60,000 nucleotides of DNA, taken from positions 13,524,566-13,584,565 of the forward strand of contig NC_064035.1 of assembly GCF_932526225.1 (NCBI RefSeq), given 5' to 3'. Source of the DNA: Nematostella vectensis (taxonomy: Eukaryota; Cnidaria; Anthozoa; Actiniaria; Edwardsiidae). A program made the position numbers and the translations under genes. Positions 53,901 to 60,000 of the stretch are shown in pieces. The notes under the pieces were generated by a model. That model saw only the letters and a list, made by a program, of their open reading frames with translations. It did no database searches and was not told the origin of the DNA. Numbering within the stretch: position 1 is the stretch's first letter; each line of letters opens with the position of its first letter.

Positions 53901-56900
53901 CGAGTTGCCTGCTATATGTTTTTATTAAAGTAAATCACGTACAAATTCCAAAAAAGTGAAGCTTGAATGACGACGAATACGATATTCCCAGCGCATAACG
54001 AGTTACCTGCTGTACTGTCGAGTTGCCTGCTGTATGTTTTTATTAAAGTAAATCACGTACAAATTCCAAAAAAGTGAAGCTTGAATGACGACGAATACGA
54101 TATTCCCAGTGCATAACGAGCTACCTGCTGTACTGTCGAGTTGCCTGCTATATGTTTTTATTAAAGTAAATCATGTACAAATACGAAAAAGTGAAGTTTC
54201 AATAACGACGAATACGATATTCCCAGCGCATAACGAGTTACCTGCTGTACTGTCGAGTTGCCTGCTATATGTTTTTATTAAAGTAAATCACGTACAAATT
54301 CCAAAAAAGTGAAGCTTGAATGACGACGAATACGATATTCCCAGCGCATAACGAGTTACCTGCTGTACTGTCGAGTTGCCTGCTATATGTTTTTATTAAA
54401 GTAAATCACGTACAAATTCCAAAAAAGTGAAGCTTGAATGACGACGAATACGATATTCCCAGCGCATAACGAGTTACCTGCTGTACTGTCGAGTTGCCTG
54501 CTATATGTTTTTATTAAAGTAAATCATGTACAAATACGAAAAAGTGAAGCTTGAATGACGACGAATACGATATTCCCAGCGCATAACGAGTTACCTGCTG
54601 TACTGTCGAGTTGCCTGCTATATGTTTTTATTAAAGTAAATCACGTACAAATTCCAAAAAAGTGAAGCTTGAATGACGACGAATACGATATTCCCAGCGC
54701 ATAACGAGTTACCTGCTGTACTGTCGAGTTCCCTGCTATATGTTTTTATTAAAGTAAATCATGTACAAATACCAAAAAGTGAACATTTAACAACGACGAA
54801 TACGATATTCCCAGCGCATAACGAGTTACCTGCTGTACTGTAGAGTTGCCTGCTATATGTTTTTATTAAAGTAAATCACGTATAAATACCAAAAAGTGAA
54901 CATTTAACAACGACGAATACGATATTCCCAGCGCATAACGAGTTACCTGCTGTACTGTCGAGTTGCCTGCTATATGTTTTTATTAAAGTAAATCACGTAC
55001 AAATTCCAAAAAAGTGAAGCTTGAATGACGACGAATACGATATTCCCAGCGCATAACGAGTTACCTGCTGTACTGTCGAGTTGCCTGCTGTATGTTTTTA
55101 TTAAAGTAAATCACGTACAAATTCCAAAAAAGTGAAGCTTGAATGACGACGAATACGATATTCCCAGTGCATAACGAGCTACCTGCTGTACTGTCGAGTT
55201 GCCTGCTATATGTTTTTATTAAAGTAAATCATGTACAAATACGAAAAAGTGAAGCTTCAATAACGACGAATACGATATTCCCAGCGCATAACGAGTTACC
55301 TGCTGTACTGTCGAGTTGCCTGCTATATGTTTTTATTAAAGTAAATCACGTACAAATTCCAAAAAAGTGAAGCTTGAATGACGACGAATACGATATTCCC
55401 AGCGCATAACGAGTTACCTGCTGTACTGTCGAGTTGCCTGCTATATGTTTTTATTAAAGTAAATCATGTACAAATACCAAAAAGTGAAGCTTGAATGACG
55501 ACGAATACGATATTCCCAGTGCATAACGAGTTACCTGCTGTACTGTCGAGTTGCCTGCTATATGTTTTTATTAAAGTAAATCATGTACAAATACCAAAAA
55601 GTGAAGCTTGAATGACGACGAATACGATATTCCCAGCGCATAACGAGTTACCTGCTGTACTGTCGAGTTGCCTGCTATATGTTTTTATTAAAGTAAATCA
55701 TGTACAAATTCCAAAAAGTGAACATTTAACAACGACGAATACGATATTCCCAGCGCATAACGAGTTACCTGCTGTACTGTAGAGTTGCCTGCTATATGTT
55801 TTTATTAAAGTAAATCACGTATAAATACCAAAAAGTGAACATTTAACAACGACGAATACGATATTCCCAGCGCATAACGAGTTACCTGCTGTACTGTCGA
55901 GTTGCCTGCTATATGTTTTTATTAAAGTAAATCACGTACAAATTCCAAAAAAAGTGAAGCTTGAATGACGACGAATACGATATCTCCAGCGCATAACGAG
56001 TTACCTGCTGTACTGTCGAGTTGCCTGCTATATGTTTTTATTAAAGTAAATCACGTACAAATTCCAAAAAAGTGAAGCTTGAATGACGACGAATACGATA
56101 TTCCCAGTGCATAACGAGTTACCTGCTGTACTGTCGAGTTGCCTGCTATATGTTTTTATTAAAGTAAATCATGTACAAATACGAAAAAGTGAAGCTTCAA
56201 TAACGACGAATACGATATTCCCAGCGCATAACGAGTTACCTGCTGTACTGTCGAGTTGCCTGCTATATGTTTTTATTAAAGTAAATCACGTACAAATTCC
56301 AAAAAAGTGAAGCTTGAATGACGACGAATACGATATTCCCAGCGCATAACGAGTTACCTGCTGTACTGTCGAGTTGCCTGCTATATGTTTTTATTAAAGT
56401 AAATCACGTACAAATTCCAAAAAAGTGAAGCTTGAATGACGACGAATACGATATTCCCAGCGCATAACGAGTTACCTGCTGTACTGTCGAGTTGCCTGCT
56501 ATATGTTTTTATTAAAGTAAATCACGTACAAATTCCAAAAAAGTGAAGCTTGAATGACGACGAATACGATATTCCCAGTGCATAACGAGTTACCTGCTGT
56601 ACTGTCGAGTTGCCTGCTATATGTTTTTATTAAAGTAAATCATGTACAAATACGAAAAAGTGAAGCTTCAATAACGACGAATACGATATTCCCAGTGCAT
56701 AACGAGTTACCTGCTGTACTGTCGAGTTGCCTGCTATATGTTTTTATTAAAGTAAATCATGTACAAATACGAAAAAGTGAAGCTTCAATAACGACGAATA
56801 CGATATTCCCAGCGCATAACGAGTTACCTGCTGTACTGTCGAGTTGCCTGCTATATGTTTTTATTAAAGTAAATCACGTACAAATTCCAAAAAAGTGAAG

Positions 56901-59900
56901 CTTGAATGACGACGAATACGATATTCCCAGCGCATAACGAGTTACCTGCTTGTCGAGTTGCCTGCTATATGTTTTTATTAAAGTAAATCACGTATAAATA
57001 CCAAAAAGTGAACATTTAACAACGACGAATACGATATTCCCAGCGCATAACGAGTTACCTGCTGTACTGTCGAGTTGCCTGCTATATGTTTTTATTAAAG
57101 TAAATCACGTACAAATTCCAAAAAAGTGAAGCTTGAATGACGACGAATACGATATTCCCAGTGCATAACGAGTTACCTGCTGTACTGTCGAGTTGCCTGC
57201 TATATGTTTTTATTAAAGTAAATCATGTACAAATACGAAAAAGTGAAGCTTCAATAACGACGAATACGATATTCCCAGTGCATAACGAGTTACCTGCTGT
57301 ACTGTCGAGTTGCCTGCTATATGTTTTTATTAAAGTAAATCACGTACAAATTCCAAAAAAGTGAAGCTTGAATGACGACGAATACGATATTCCCAGCGCA
57401 TAACGAGTTACCTGCTGTACTGTCGAGTTGCCTGCTGTATGTTTTTATTAAAGTAAATCACGTACAAATTCCAAAAAAGTGAAGCTTGAATGACGACGAA
57501 TACGATATTCCCAGTGCATAACGAGTTACCTGCTGTACTGTCGAGTTGCCTGCTATATGTTTTTATTAAAGTAAATCACGTACAAATTCCAAAAAAGTGA
57601 AGCTTGAATGACGACGAATACGATATTCCCAGTGCATAACGAGTTACCTGCTGTACTGTCGAGTTGCCTGCTATATGTTTTTATTAAAGTAAATCATGTA
57701 CAAATACGAAAAAGTGAAGCTTCAATAACGACGAATACGATATTCCCAGTGCATAACGAGTTACCTGCTGTACTGTCGAGTTGCCTGCTATATGTTTTTA
57801 TTAAAGTAAATCACGTACAAATTCCAAAAAAGTGAAGCTTGAATGACGACGAATACGATATTCCCAGCGCATAACGAGTTACCTGCTGTACTGTCGAGTT
57901 GCCTGCTATATGTTTTTATTAAAGTAAATCACGTACAAATTCCAAAAAAGTGAAGCTTGAATGACGACGAATACGATATTCCCAGCGCATAACGAGTTAC
58001 CTGCTTGTCGAGTTGCCTGCTATATGTTTTTATTAAAGTAAATCACGTATAAATACCAAAAAGTGAACATTTAACAACGACGAATACGATATTCCCAGCG
58101 CATAACGAGTTACCTGCTGTACTGTCGAGTTGCCTGCTATATGTTTTTATTAAAGTAAATCACGTACAAATTCCAAAAAAGTGAAGCTTGAATGACGACG
58201 AATACGATATTCCCAGCGCATAACGAGTTAGCTGCTGTACTATTGAGTTGCCTGCTATATGTTTTTATTAAAGTAAATCACGTATAAATGCCAAAAAGTG
58301 AAGCTGTAACAACAACGAATACAATATTCCCAGTGTATAACGAGTTACCTGCTGTACTGTCGAGTTGCCTGTTATATGTTTTTGTTCGAGTAAATTACGT
58401 ACAAATGCCAAAAAGTGAACATTTAAATCTGGTATTCGTACCGAGGCGGCTGTGTGGGGTTATAAAATGTATGGTGATAGACGTTAGTGTGTGGGTTAAA
58501 GTGTGCAATTATGGCTATTATATATGGTGTATTGCATTGGGGATGTTAGTTAAGAGTTGTGGCTATAAATGAAATGTAGAAAACGGGCTTGGAGTTAGGG
58601 CAGAACAGTGTATTTGACCTTTGAACGAGGGTGATAATTACCTGTTGATAATTTCCTGTGAGTGTAATGTGAGCTTGTGAAAAATCAAGTCAATAACAAG
58701 ACCGGTGAGGAATAATATCTGAAAGCGTGCAGATAGGGGACAAATCAATGATGGCAAATAGAAGATAGATAGTGGTTATATAAGTATTGGACAGTTGGCT
58801 CCTTGAGTATGGGTTTTTATATTGTGTCGTGTAGAGAGAGAGTTTGTTAGGATTCGCGCTCTAGGTTAGTGACTGATAATCGATGAGCTTAAGCGATGGC
58901 CCATATCGAGCGAAAATAATACGCGTAGATACGGCAGAGAAACGGTAGGAATTACAGTGCAGGTTAAGATGTGTAAATCACGTGCAAGTGCCAAAAGTGA
59001 ACATTTAACAACGACGAATACGATATTTCCAGTATATGTTTCTATTCGAGTTAATCACTTACAAATGCCAAAAAAGTGAAGCTTTAATAACGACGAATAC
59101 GATATTCCCAGTGCATCACGAGTTACCTGCTGTACTGTCAAGTTGCCTGCTAAAAGTTTTTATAAAAGTAAATCACGAAAACATTCCAAAAAAGTTAGGC
59201 TTTAATAACGACATACATAATTTGTCGTATTTCGAAAGTTTTGCAATGTTATTTCAGTCAGAACTCTAGATATCGACTTTTTTTCCCACGGTCACGTGAT
59301 TGATGACGTCATATTTTAAAAGTTCATGATTGTAAAATCCCATGTGCTATTTGTCATATTTCGAAAGTTTCGTAATGTTTTCTCAATAGGAACTCGAGAA
59401 AATGTTTTTTCCCACGGTCACGTGATTGATGACGTCATGAGAATAACTAATACGGCGTTGTCTTCGTTATTACATTTGTACACTTAGGTTAAAGTTTGAT
59501 GACTATCGGTGAAAATGGGACGTAGATATTGCGACAATTGTGATATAACGACTTGCCTGCTGGAACGTTCAACGTCACACAGTCACGTGATTAATAATAT
59601 TTGATATCATACATGCATGAATATGTTTGTTGTACTTTTTGTACAATCGTGTCAAAATTTCGTGACAATCGGCCATATACCTGCCGAGATATTACACAAA
59701 TCATCACATTTGAGTTGCCTGCTAACTTCACCGAGTTGCCTGCTGAGTTGCCTGCCAGCTTCACTATGGTAAATAGATTAAAAAGAGGATATGAAATCGA
59801 GATAGATAAGAAGGGGGCGGAGAAAATTATTCATAAGGGTGAGAAAGTTTGGGGAAGGTAAGATAGGCTGAAAAAAGGGGAAAGAAAGGAGACGAGGTAG

Positions 59901-60000
59901 ATAAAAGGAGGGTGAAGCGAATAGGACAATGAAGAGGAACGAGGGAAAAAGTGGATTTAATGACTTTAAACACATGATCGGATCCGTTATTCGTACCTGC
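10232..60000 (-). CDS. LRP1: LDL receptor-related protein 1 (LRP1) orthologue, 5'-partial
   Basis: Forty-five exons on the - strand join in consistent phase to about 3,200 codons; the 5'-most exon is cut by the window edge. N to C the order is: four YWTD six-bladed propellers separated by EGF modules, 10 LDLa repeats, EGF pair, propeller, EGF, 11 LDLa repeats, EGF pair, propeller, EGF string, membrane span and tail. Known LRP1 proteins have this order and these 10 and 11 repeat counts for ligand-binding clusters III and IV. LRP1 is a large endocytic and signalling receptor that binds many ligands through LDLa repeats and releases them in acid through the propellers. A furin-type RARRD in the last propeller matches the position of the LRP1 cleavage site. 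LRP2, LRP4 and LRP5/6 fit less well. Earlier clusters and the signal peptide lie beyond 60000. Confidence 0.93.
10880..11075. repeat. Degenerate CGATCCC-type simple repeat
   Basis: Short 10-15-bp units related to TCTCGATCCCTTCC recur in the intron between the last two LRP1 exons. Confidence 0.7.
11361..11545. mobile_element. 185-bp palindromic MITE
   Basis: The two halves are inverted copies of each other. The ends are TGCCTGGTG and CACCAGGCA, with matching ACTAGTGA, CATAGGC and ACATGAC-type words inward. It lies in the intron between the membrane-span exon and the first tail exon. No clear target duplication is seen. Confidence 0.7.
12004..13704 (-). CDS. LRP1: LRP1 juxtamembrane EGF-like string
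   Basis: Five exons: 13582-13704, 13423-13513, 13012-13173, 12559-12666 and 12004-12200. About five Cys-rich modules are read, for example [39 protein letters not shown] and [14 protein letters not shown] Pro/Thr/Ser spacer ([13 protein letters not shown]) lies in the third exon. Vertebrate LRP1 has six EGF modules here. Exon phases chain without a break into the membrane-span exon. Confidence 0.88.
14735..17139 (-). CDS. LRP1: LRP1 last YWTD propeller with furin-type site
   Basis: Exons 16945-17139, 15993-16242 and 14735-15132. YWTD-like blades include [27 protein letters not shown] and [10 protein letters not shown]. The sequence [11 protein letters not shown] in exon 15993-16242 sits just before the blade [10 protein letters not shown]. 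Vertebrate LRP1 has its furin site (RHRR) at the same place, so precursor cleavage into large and small subunits is likely conserved. The propeller follows the EGF pair encoded by 17601-17849. Confidence 0.92.
15133..15870 (-). repeat. ~80-bp splice-acceptor minisatellite
   Basis: Six to seven copies, then degenerate ones, start exactly at the acceptor of exon 14735-15132. On the - strand each unit reads a pyrimidine tract, CCCCTTCTAAG and ACGTATTGATC. This mimics the true acceptor CTCCTTCCAAG|ACGTATTTTC. Confidence 0.9.
16243..16535 (-). repeat. 62-bp splice-acceptor minisatellite
   Basis: Nearly identical 62-bp units begin at the acceptor of exon 15993-16242. Each unit carries the - strand sequence ACTTCTCACCAG|GCACTTTACT, the same as the real junction. 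Confidence 0.92.
17601..17849 (-). CDS. LRP1: LRP1 EGF-like pair
   Basis: One exon encodes two EGF modules. The first begins [12 protein letters not shown]. The second is calcium-binding type ([13 protein letters not shown], then [11 protein letters not shown]). They connect LDLa cluster IV to the last propeller, as in LRP1. Confidence 0.93.
18094..22554 (-). CDS. LRP1: LRP1 LDLa cluster IV (11 repeats) with preceding EGF
   Basis: Exons 22269-22554, 21480-21947, 20764-20911, 19720-19922, 19345-19488 and 18094-18339. The first starts with an EGF module ([13 protein letters not shown]). Eleven LDLa modules follow by my count, with typical CDGxxDCxDGSDE calcium-binding ends. The spacer between some modules is long, as in [18 protein letters not shown]. 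LDLa modules bind basic patches on ligands. Several modules are split between exons, which is why single-exon frames underestimate the count. Confidence 0.92.
18440..19120. mobile_element. Harbinger-like MITE
   Basis: The 681-bp element has related inverted ends (GGGCCAGTTTCTGAAA on the left; CGGCTGGTTCCTGAAA read inward from the right). CTG flanks both sides (18437-18439 and 19121-19123), a 3-bp duplication of the PIF/Harbinger CWG type. It has no coding capacity. It is inserted into a degenerate copy of the acceptor of exon 18094-18339. Confidence 0.75.
19200..19344 (-). repeat. 24-bp in-frame splice-donor array
   Basis: Six donors spaced 24 bp apart abut exon 19345-19488. On the - strand each unit reads TTACTCTGCA|GTAAGTTAT; the fifth-closest unit or so varies to GCG|GTAAG. 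The unit is 8 codons long with no stop, so using a distal donor keeps frame and adds SKLYRLLC-type octapeptides. Confidence 0.9.
22636..22833 (-). repeat. ~43-bp splice-donor minisatellite
   Basis: About four copies abut the donor of exon 22834-23201. The true junction is GGCATACAG|GTACACA; the copies read GGCATATAGGTAGGCA on the - strand. Confidence 0.85.
22834..24783 (-). CDS. LRP1: LRP1 propeller between LDLa clusters III and IV, with EGF
   Basis: Exons 24390-24783, 23726-23909 and 22834-23201. The first exon ends one EGF module ([16 protein letters not shown]), adds a calcium-binding EGF ([15 protein letters not shown]) and starts the propeller. Blades include [37 protein letters not shown] and [10 protein letters not shown]. 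The propeller ends in HGIQ and joins VVHPSQQP of the next exon, the usual LRP exit. Confidence 0.93.
23202..23590 (-). repeat. ~44-bp splice-acceptor minisatellite
   Basis: About eight copies start at the acceptor of exon 22834-23201. Each carries a - strand TACCCCATAG|GG, which mimics the real TACCCCCACAG|GGTTCC. The same exon also has a donor-side array, so it is bracketed by arrays. Confidence 0.88.
24245..24389 (-). repeat. Duplicated donor region of exon 24390-24783
   Basis: CTTACTTCTGGGTGCGAGCC at about 24250 and a diverged copy near 24330 repeat the exon end and donor (CTTACTTCTGGATGCGAGCC at 24385). Confidence 0.8.
24784..25860. repeat. Minisatellite next to the acceptor of exon 24390-24783
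   Basis: Units containing GGGTAACACTATGACAGAT and CCCATGGAGGGGAA run at 24790-25049 and resume at about 25716-25860. The gap is filled by a probable insertion. Confidence 0.85.
25050..25715. mobile_element. Probable 666-bp insertion inside the minisatellite
   Basis: AAGGGCTGG occurs directly at 25041-25049 and 25716-25724, a possible 9-bp target duplication. Near the ends are inverted words AGTATCAGGC (25054) and GCCTGATACT (25695). No coding frame is recognised. Because the host sequence is itself repetitive, the duplication could be coincidental. Confidence 0.45.
25975..34899 (-). CDS. LRP1: LRP1 LDLa cluster III (10 repeats) with flanking EGF modules
   Basis: Exons 34654-34899, 33400-33665, 32841-33099, 32440-32689, 31775-32014 and 25975-26127. 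The first opens with an EGF module ([13 protein letters not shown]). Ten LDLa modules follow, five of them complete within an exon or pair and several split at exon ends, for example TCGAGLFR joined to CKNGKC across the Harbinger-bearing intron. The last exon ends with an EGF start ([11 protein letters not shown]). A count of 10 equals that of vertebrate LRP1 cluster III. Confidence 0.92.
26494..28213 (+). pseudogene. Harbinger transposase, two exons, C-terminal frameshift
   Basis: Exon 1 spans 26494-27163 and exon 2 starts at 27814; the splice restores [11 protein letters not shown]. The catalytic residues of the DDE fold are visible: Asp in [12 protein letters not shown], Asp in GKRHDARML and Glu in AVEWVFGDI. 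After LDFKKN (about 28080) the frame runs into 28178. The expected family C-terminus ([19 protein letters not shown] to IQEYF) continues in another frame to the TAA at 28211-28213. A small indel near 28075-28100 therefore breaks the C-terminal part, beyond the last catalytic residue. Whether a truncated enzyme works is unknown. Confidence 0.85.
29082..29810 (-). CDS. Harbinger-associated Myb/MADF-like DNA-binding protein
   Basis: An open 242-codon frame. The N-terminal ~85 residues form a trihelix/Myb-like domain with Trp residues ([38 protein letters not shown]). Then comes a long charged coiled region rich in Lys and Glu, a basic patch (KRKTQRS) and a Gln-rich C-terminus. In Harbinger elements such a protein binds the ends and carries the transposase to the nucleus. 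It appears intact here, unlike the transposase. Confidence 0.88.
   Translation of the reverse strand: MSEDKKVAEKRELFIWKFDRDVSLLKEVIAEEPHKHPYASKEKGQKWDKIALNLKENHGFKVTQRSVRKRFNSLHEDFLKKEKKEKRDSGVEVMYDEKHQMLTDYNELIEDWERERKERVDDEKVMAEDMRKKATERLSATKKRKESGEDKGEEDQPKRKTQRSLVQLMEQSIAVRSQERARELEIRENELKQQQQFHGFLLQQQQQAQQMHMQQQQQQQAMNMAMMNVLTEMLNAVKNART
30530..31774 (-). repeat. 28-bp splice-donor minisatellite, about 44 copies
   Basis: Unit GTATGAATACGGTACATTAC plus CTAAATAA. The array ends exactly at the donor of exon 31775-32014. On the - strand the true donor is TTTAG|GTAAGTACCGTATTC; units read TTTAG|GTAATGTACCGTATTC, so each holds a near-donor. Confidence 0.93.
33880..34650. repeat. 28-bp minisatellite next to exon 34654-34899
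   Basis: About 27 copies of GTTTGTATCAATAAAGTATT plus TGTATTGT. It ends within a few tens of bases of the donor of the next exon. The unit contains AATAAA on the + strand, opposite to the gene. Unlike other arrays here I do not see a copied splice site in the unit. Confidence 0.93.
34986..35053. repeat. 68-bp imperfect hairpin
   Basis: GCGCTAGGGTCTACCCCTCTC pairs with GAGAGAGGTGGACCCTGGCGC across a short loop, in an LRP1 intron. It could be a relic MITE or an RNA hairpin. Confidence 0.55.
35110..36555 (-). CDS. LRP1: LRP1 YWTD propeller directly before cluster III
   Basis: Exons 36284-36555, 35997-36168, 35588-35752 and 35110-35336. The first ends an EGF module ([15 protein letters not shown]). 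Blades include [37 protein letters not shown] and [10 protein letters not shown]. The propeller leads by REAQDC into the EGF of exon 34654-34899. Confidence 0.92.
35500..35830 (-). repeat. Duplicated splice junctions on both sides of exon 35588-35752
   Basis: Left of the exon a diverged copy of its last codons and donor is visible; it would read [14 protein letters not shown] against the exon's [11 protein letters not shown]. Right of it CACTAGCCTAAAACACAAG at about 35790 repeats the acceptor region ACTAGCCTAAACATAAG at about 35748. Confidence 0.75.
36823..38492 (-). CDS. LRP1: LRP1 YWTD propeller
   Basis: Exons 38221-38492, 37267-37552 and 36823-37093. Blades include [39 protein letters not shown] and [10 protein letters not shown]. 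It ends in [15 protein letters not shown], the start of the next EGF. The intron 37553-38220 carries a degenerate ~90-bp repeat around 37680-37960 (CAACGACAAGAGACTTGTAC, ACAACGGGA-type words). Confidence 0.9.
38722..38883 (-). CDS. LRP1: LRP1 EGF module
   Basis: One exon: [17 protein letters not shown], then [16 protein letters not shown], followed by the first strand of the next propeller ([11 protein letters not shown]). Confidence 0.92.
39090..41606 (-). CDS. LRP1: LRP1 YWTD propeller
   Basis: Exons 41382-41606, 40716-40887, 40009-40212 and 39090-39286. Blades include [38 protein letters not shown] and [10 protein letters not shown]. The intron after 39286 (39287-40008) shows no recognisable element. 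Confidence 0.92.
40888..41060 (-). repeat. Duplicated acceptor of exon 40716-40887
   Basis: TTGGACAGTTCTACAATGG at the exon edge recurs at about 40965, with following sequence (GTGTTCATACCAA, TAGGCAAACA) also repeated. Confidence 0.85.
41607..42110 (-). repeat. ~54-66-bp splice-acceptor minisatellite
   Basis: About eight units begin at the acceptor of exon 41382-41606. Each - strand unit has TTGCCACCAG|AT, which mimics the real TTGTCACCAG|ATGACG. Confidence 0.87.
42183..42299 (-). CDS. LRP1: LRP1 EGF module
   Basis: One exon: [19 protein letters not shown], then [16 protein letters not shown]. It joins two propellers. Confidence 0.92.
42877..44654 (-). CDS. LRP1: LRP1 YWTD propeller, most N-terminal in window
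   Basis: Exons 44415-44654, 43911-44064, 43466-43600 and 42877-43145. Blades include [39 protein letters not shown] and [10 protein letters not shown]. By order it is the first of four propellers between ligand-binding clusters II and III of LRP1. Confidence 0.92.
44065..44414 (-). repeat. Pseudo-exon copies of the donor end of exon 44415-44654
   Basis: Two diverged copies, around 44265-44335 and 44335-44410, repeat the exon's last ~80 bases and donor (compare GATAAGGTCCTC and CTGTGCCATTAAAGTA). The period is about 118 bp. The copies are decayed and not predicted to be spliced. Confidence 0.8.
44791..49428 (-). repeat. Left arm of the foldback element
   Basis: 44791-46300 is unique subterminal sequence. 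From about 46,300 there are roughly 26 monomers of 117/118 bp, many arranged in a 471-bp four-monomer repeat. Each monomer contains GCAGGCAACTC and GCAGGTAACTC. Confidence 0.9.
49429..59770 (+). repeat. Right arm of the foldback element
   Basis: About 75 monomers run to about 58,260, then the unique subterminal 1.5 kb that mirrors the left end. A higher-order repeat of about 3.4-3.5 kb is present: the rare variants GTTCTCTGCT (50262, 53669) and GATATCTCCAGC (52452, 55979) each recur once at that distance. The right arm is over twice the left in length. Confidence 0.9.
59780..59996 (-). other. Remaining intron between foldback element and next LRP1 exon
   Basis: Purine-rich unique sequence. 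Without the foldback element this intron would be only about 350 bp. Confidence 0.6.
59997..60000 (-). CDS. LRP1: Last four bases of the next upstream LRP1 exon
   Basis: On the - strand the edge reads GCAG|GTACGA, a good donor. It leaves phase 1, exactly what exon 44415-44654 requires. The exon body lies outside the window. Confidence 0.6.

Larger units (their letters stand above)
44791..59770. mobile_element. Giant foldback (MULE/FB-like) element, 14,980 bp
   Basis: The outer ends are exact inverted copies (ACCATAGTGAAGCTGGCAGG on the left, its complement on the right). They are flanked by a perfect 9-bp duplication, AAATAGATT, at 44782-44790 and 59771-59779. Both arms start with the same ~1.5 kb of unique sequence, then enter tandem 117/118-bp monomers that flip orientation at about 49,428 with almost no spacer. 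No transposase gene is present, so the element is non-autonomous. The 9-bp duplication and repeat-built inverted arms are the hallmarks of Foldback and Mutator-like elements; that assignment is inference. Confidence 0.9.

Noticed and set aside
46706-57835. Many nearly identical 75-114-residue open frames with a 39-residue repeat
   Set aside because: They are read-through of 117-bp monomers in the foldback arms. They occur wherever two or three monomers keep frame and end at the 118-bp variants; no start context or conserved protein feature.
10232-60000. Identification as LRP2, LRP4 or LRP5/6
   Set aside because: LRP5/6 and LRP4 lack two large LDLa clusters after the propellers. The 10/11 cluster counts, single propeller after cluster III, furin-type site and FSNPVY tail fit LRP1 best.

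Overview
This window is animal genomic DNA: intron-rich genes, GT-AG introns, AATAAA signals, cut-and-paste DNA transposons and many intronic minisatellites. The best organism guess is a cephalochordate (amphioxus, Branchiostoma-like). At many exon-intron borders the tandem repeats contain copies of the splice site itself, a pattern I recall being described in amphioxus as 'mirage minisatellites'. This identification is inference; another invertebrate deuterostome or a cnidarian is not excluded.

Layout. 1-950 is a 52-bp minisatellite. 996-3135 is a complete Tc1/mariner-type transposon with long inverted repeats and an open transposase. It sits in an intron, 29 bp before an exon. 3165-7945 (+) is the 3' part of a gene for a GAIN/GPS-domain membrane protein with one membrane span and two alternative C-terminal tails. 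8.0-10.2 kb is intergenic/UTR and contains a 54-bp inverted repeat that carries a TATA box in each arm. From 10232 to the right edge (-) lies a giant LDL-receptor family gene. I could assemble 45 exons (the last one cut by the window edge) in one uninterrupted, phase-consistent frame of about 3,200 codons. Its order is four YWTD propellers, 10 LDLa repeats, propeller, 11 LDLa repeats, propeller, EGF string, membrane span and an NPxY-bearing tail. This order, the 10 and 11 counts and a furin-type site in the last propeller identify it as an LRP1 orthologue. The N-terminal part lies beyond 60000.

Several mobile elements sit inside LRP1 introns. They are a 4.2-kb PIF/Harbinger element (26316-30482) with a frameshifted transposase and an intact Myb-like partner, a 0.7-kb Harbinger-like MITE (18440-19120), a 185-bp palindromic MITE and a probable 0.67-kb insert (25050-25715). 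The largest is a 14,980-bp foldback element (44791-59770). It has symmetric ends, a perfect 9-bp target duplication and arms built of roughly 100 tandem 117/118-bp monomers that invert at about 49,428. The element makes up almost all of a 15.3-kb intron.

The three most striking observations are the giant foldback element inside LRP1, the repeated placement of minisatellites on splice junctions (including a 24-bp array of in-frame donors), and the single-pass GPS protein with two mutually exclusive cytoplasmic tails.
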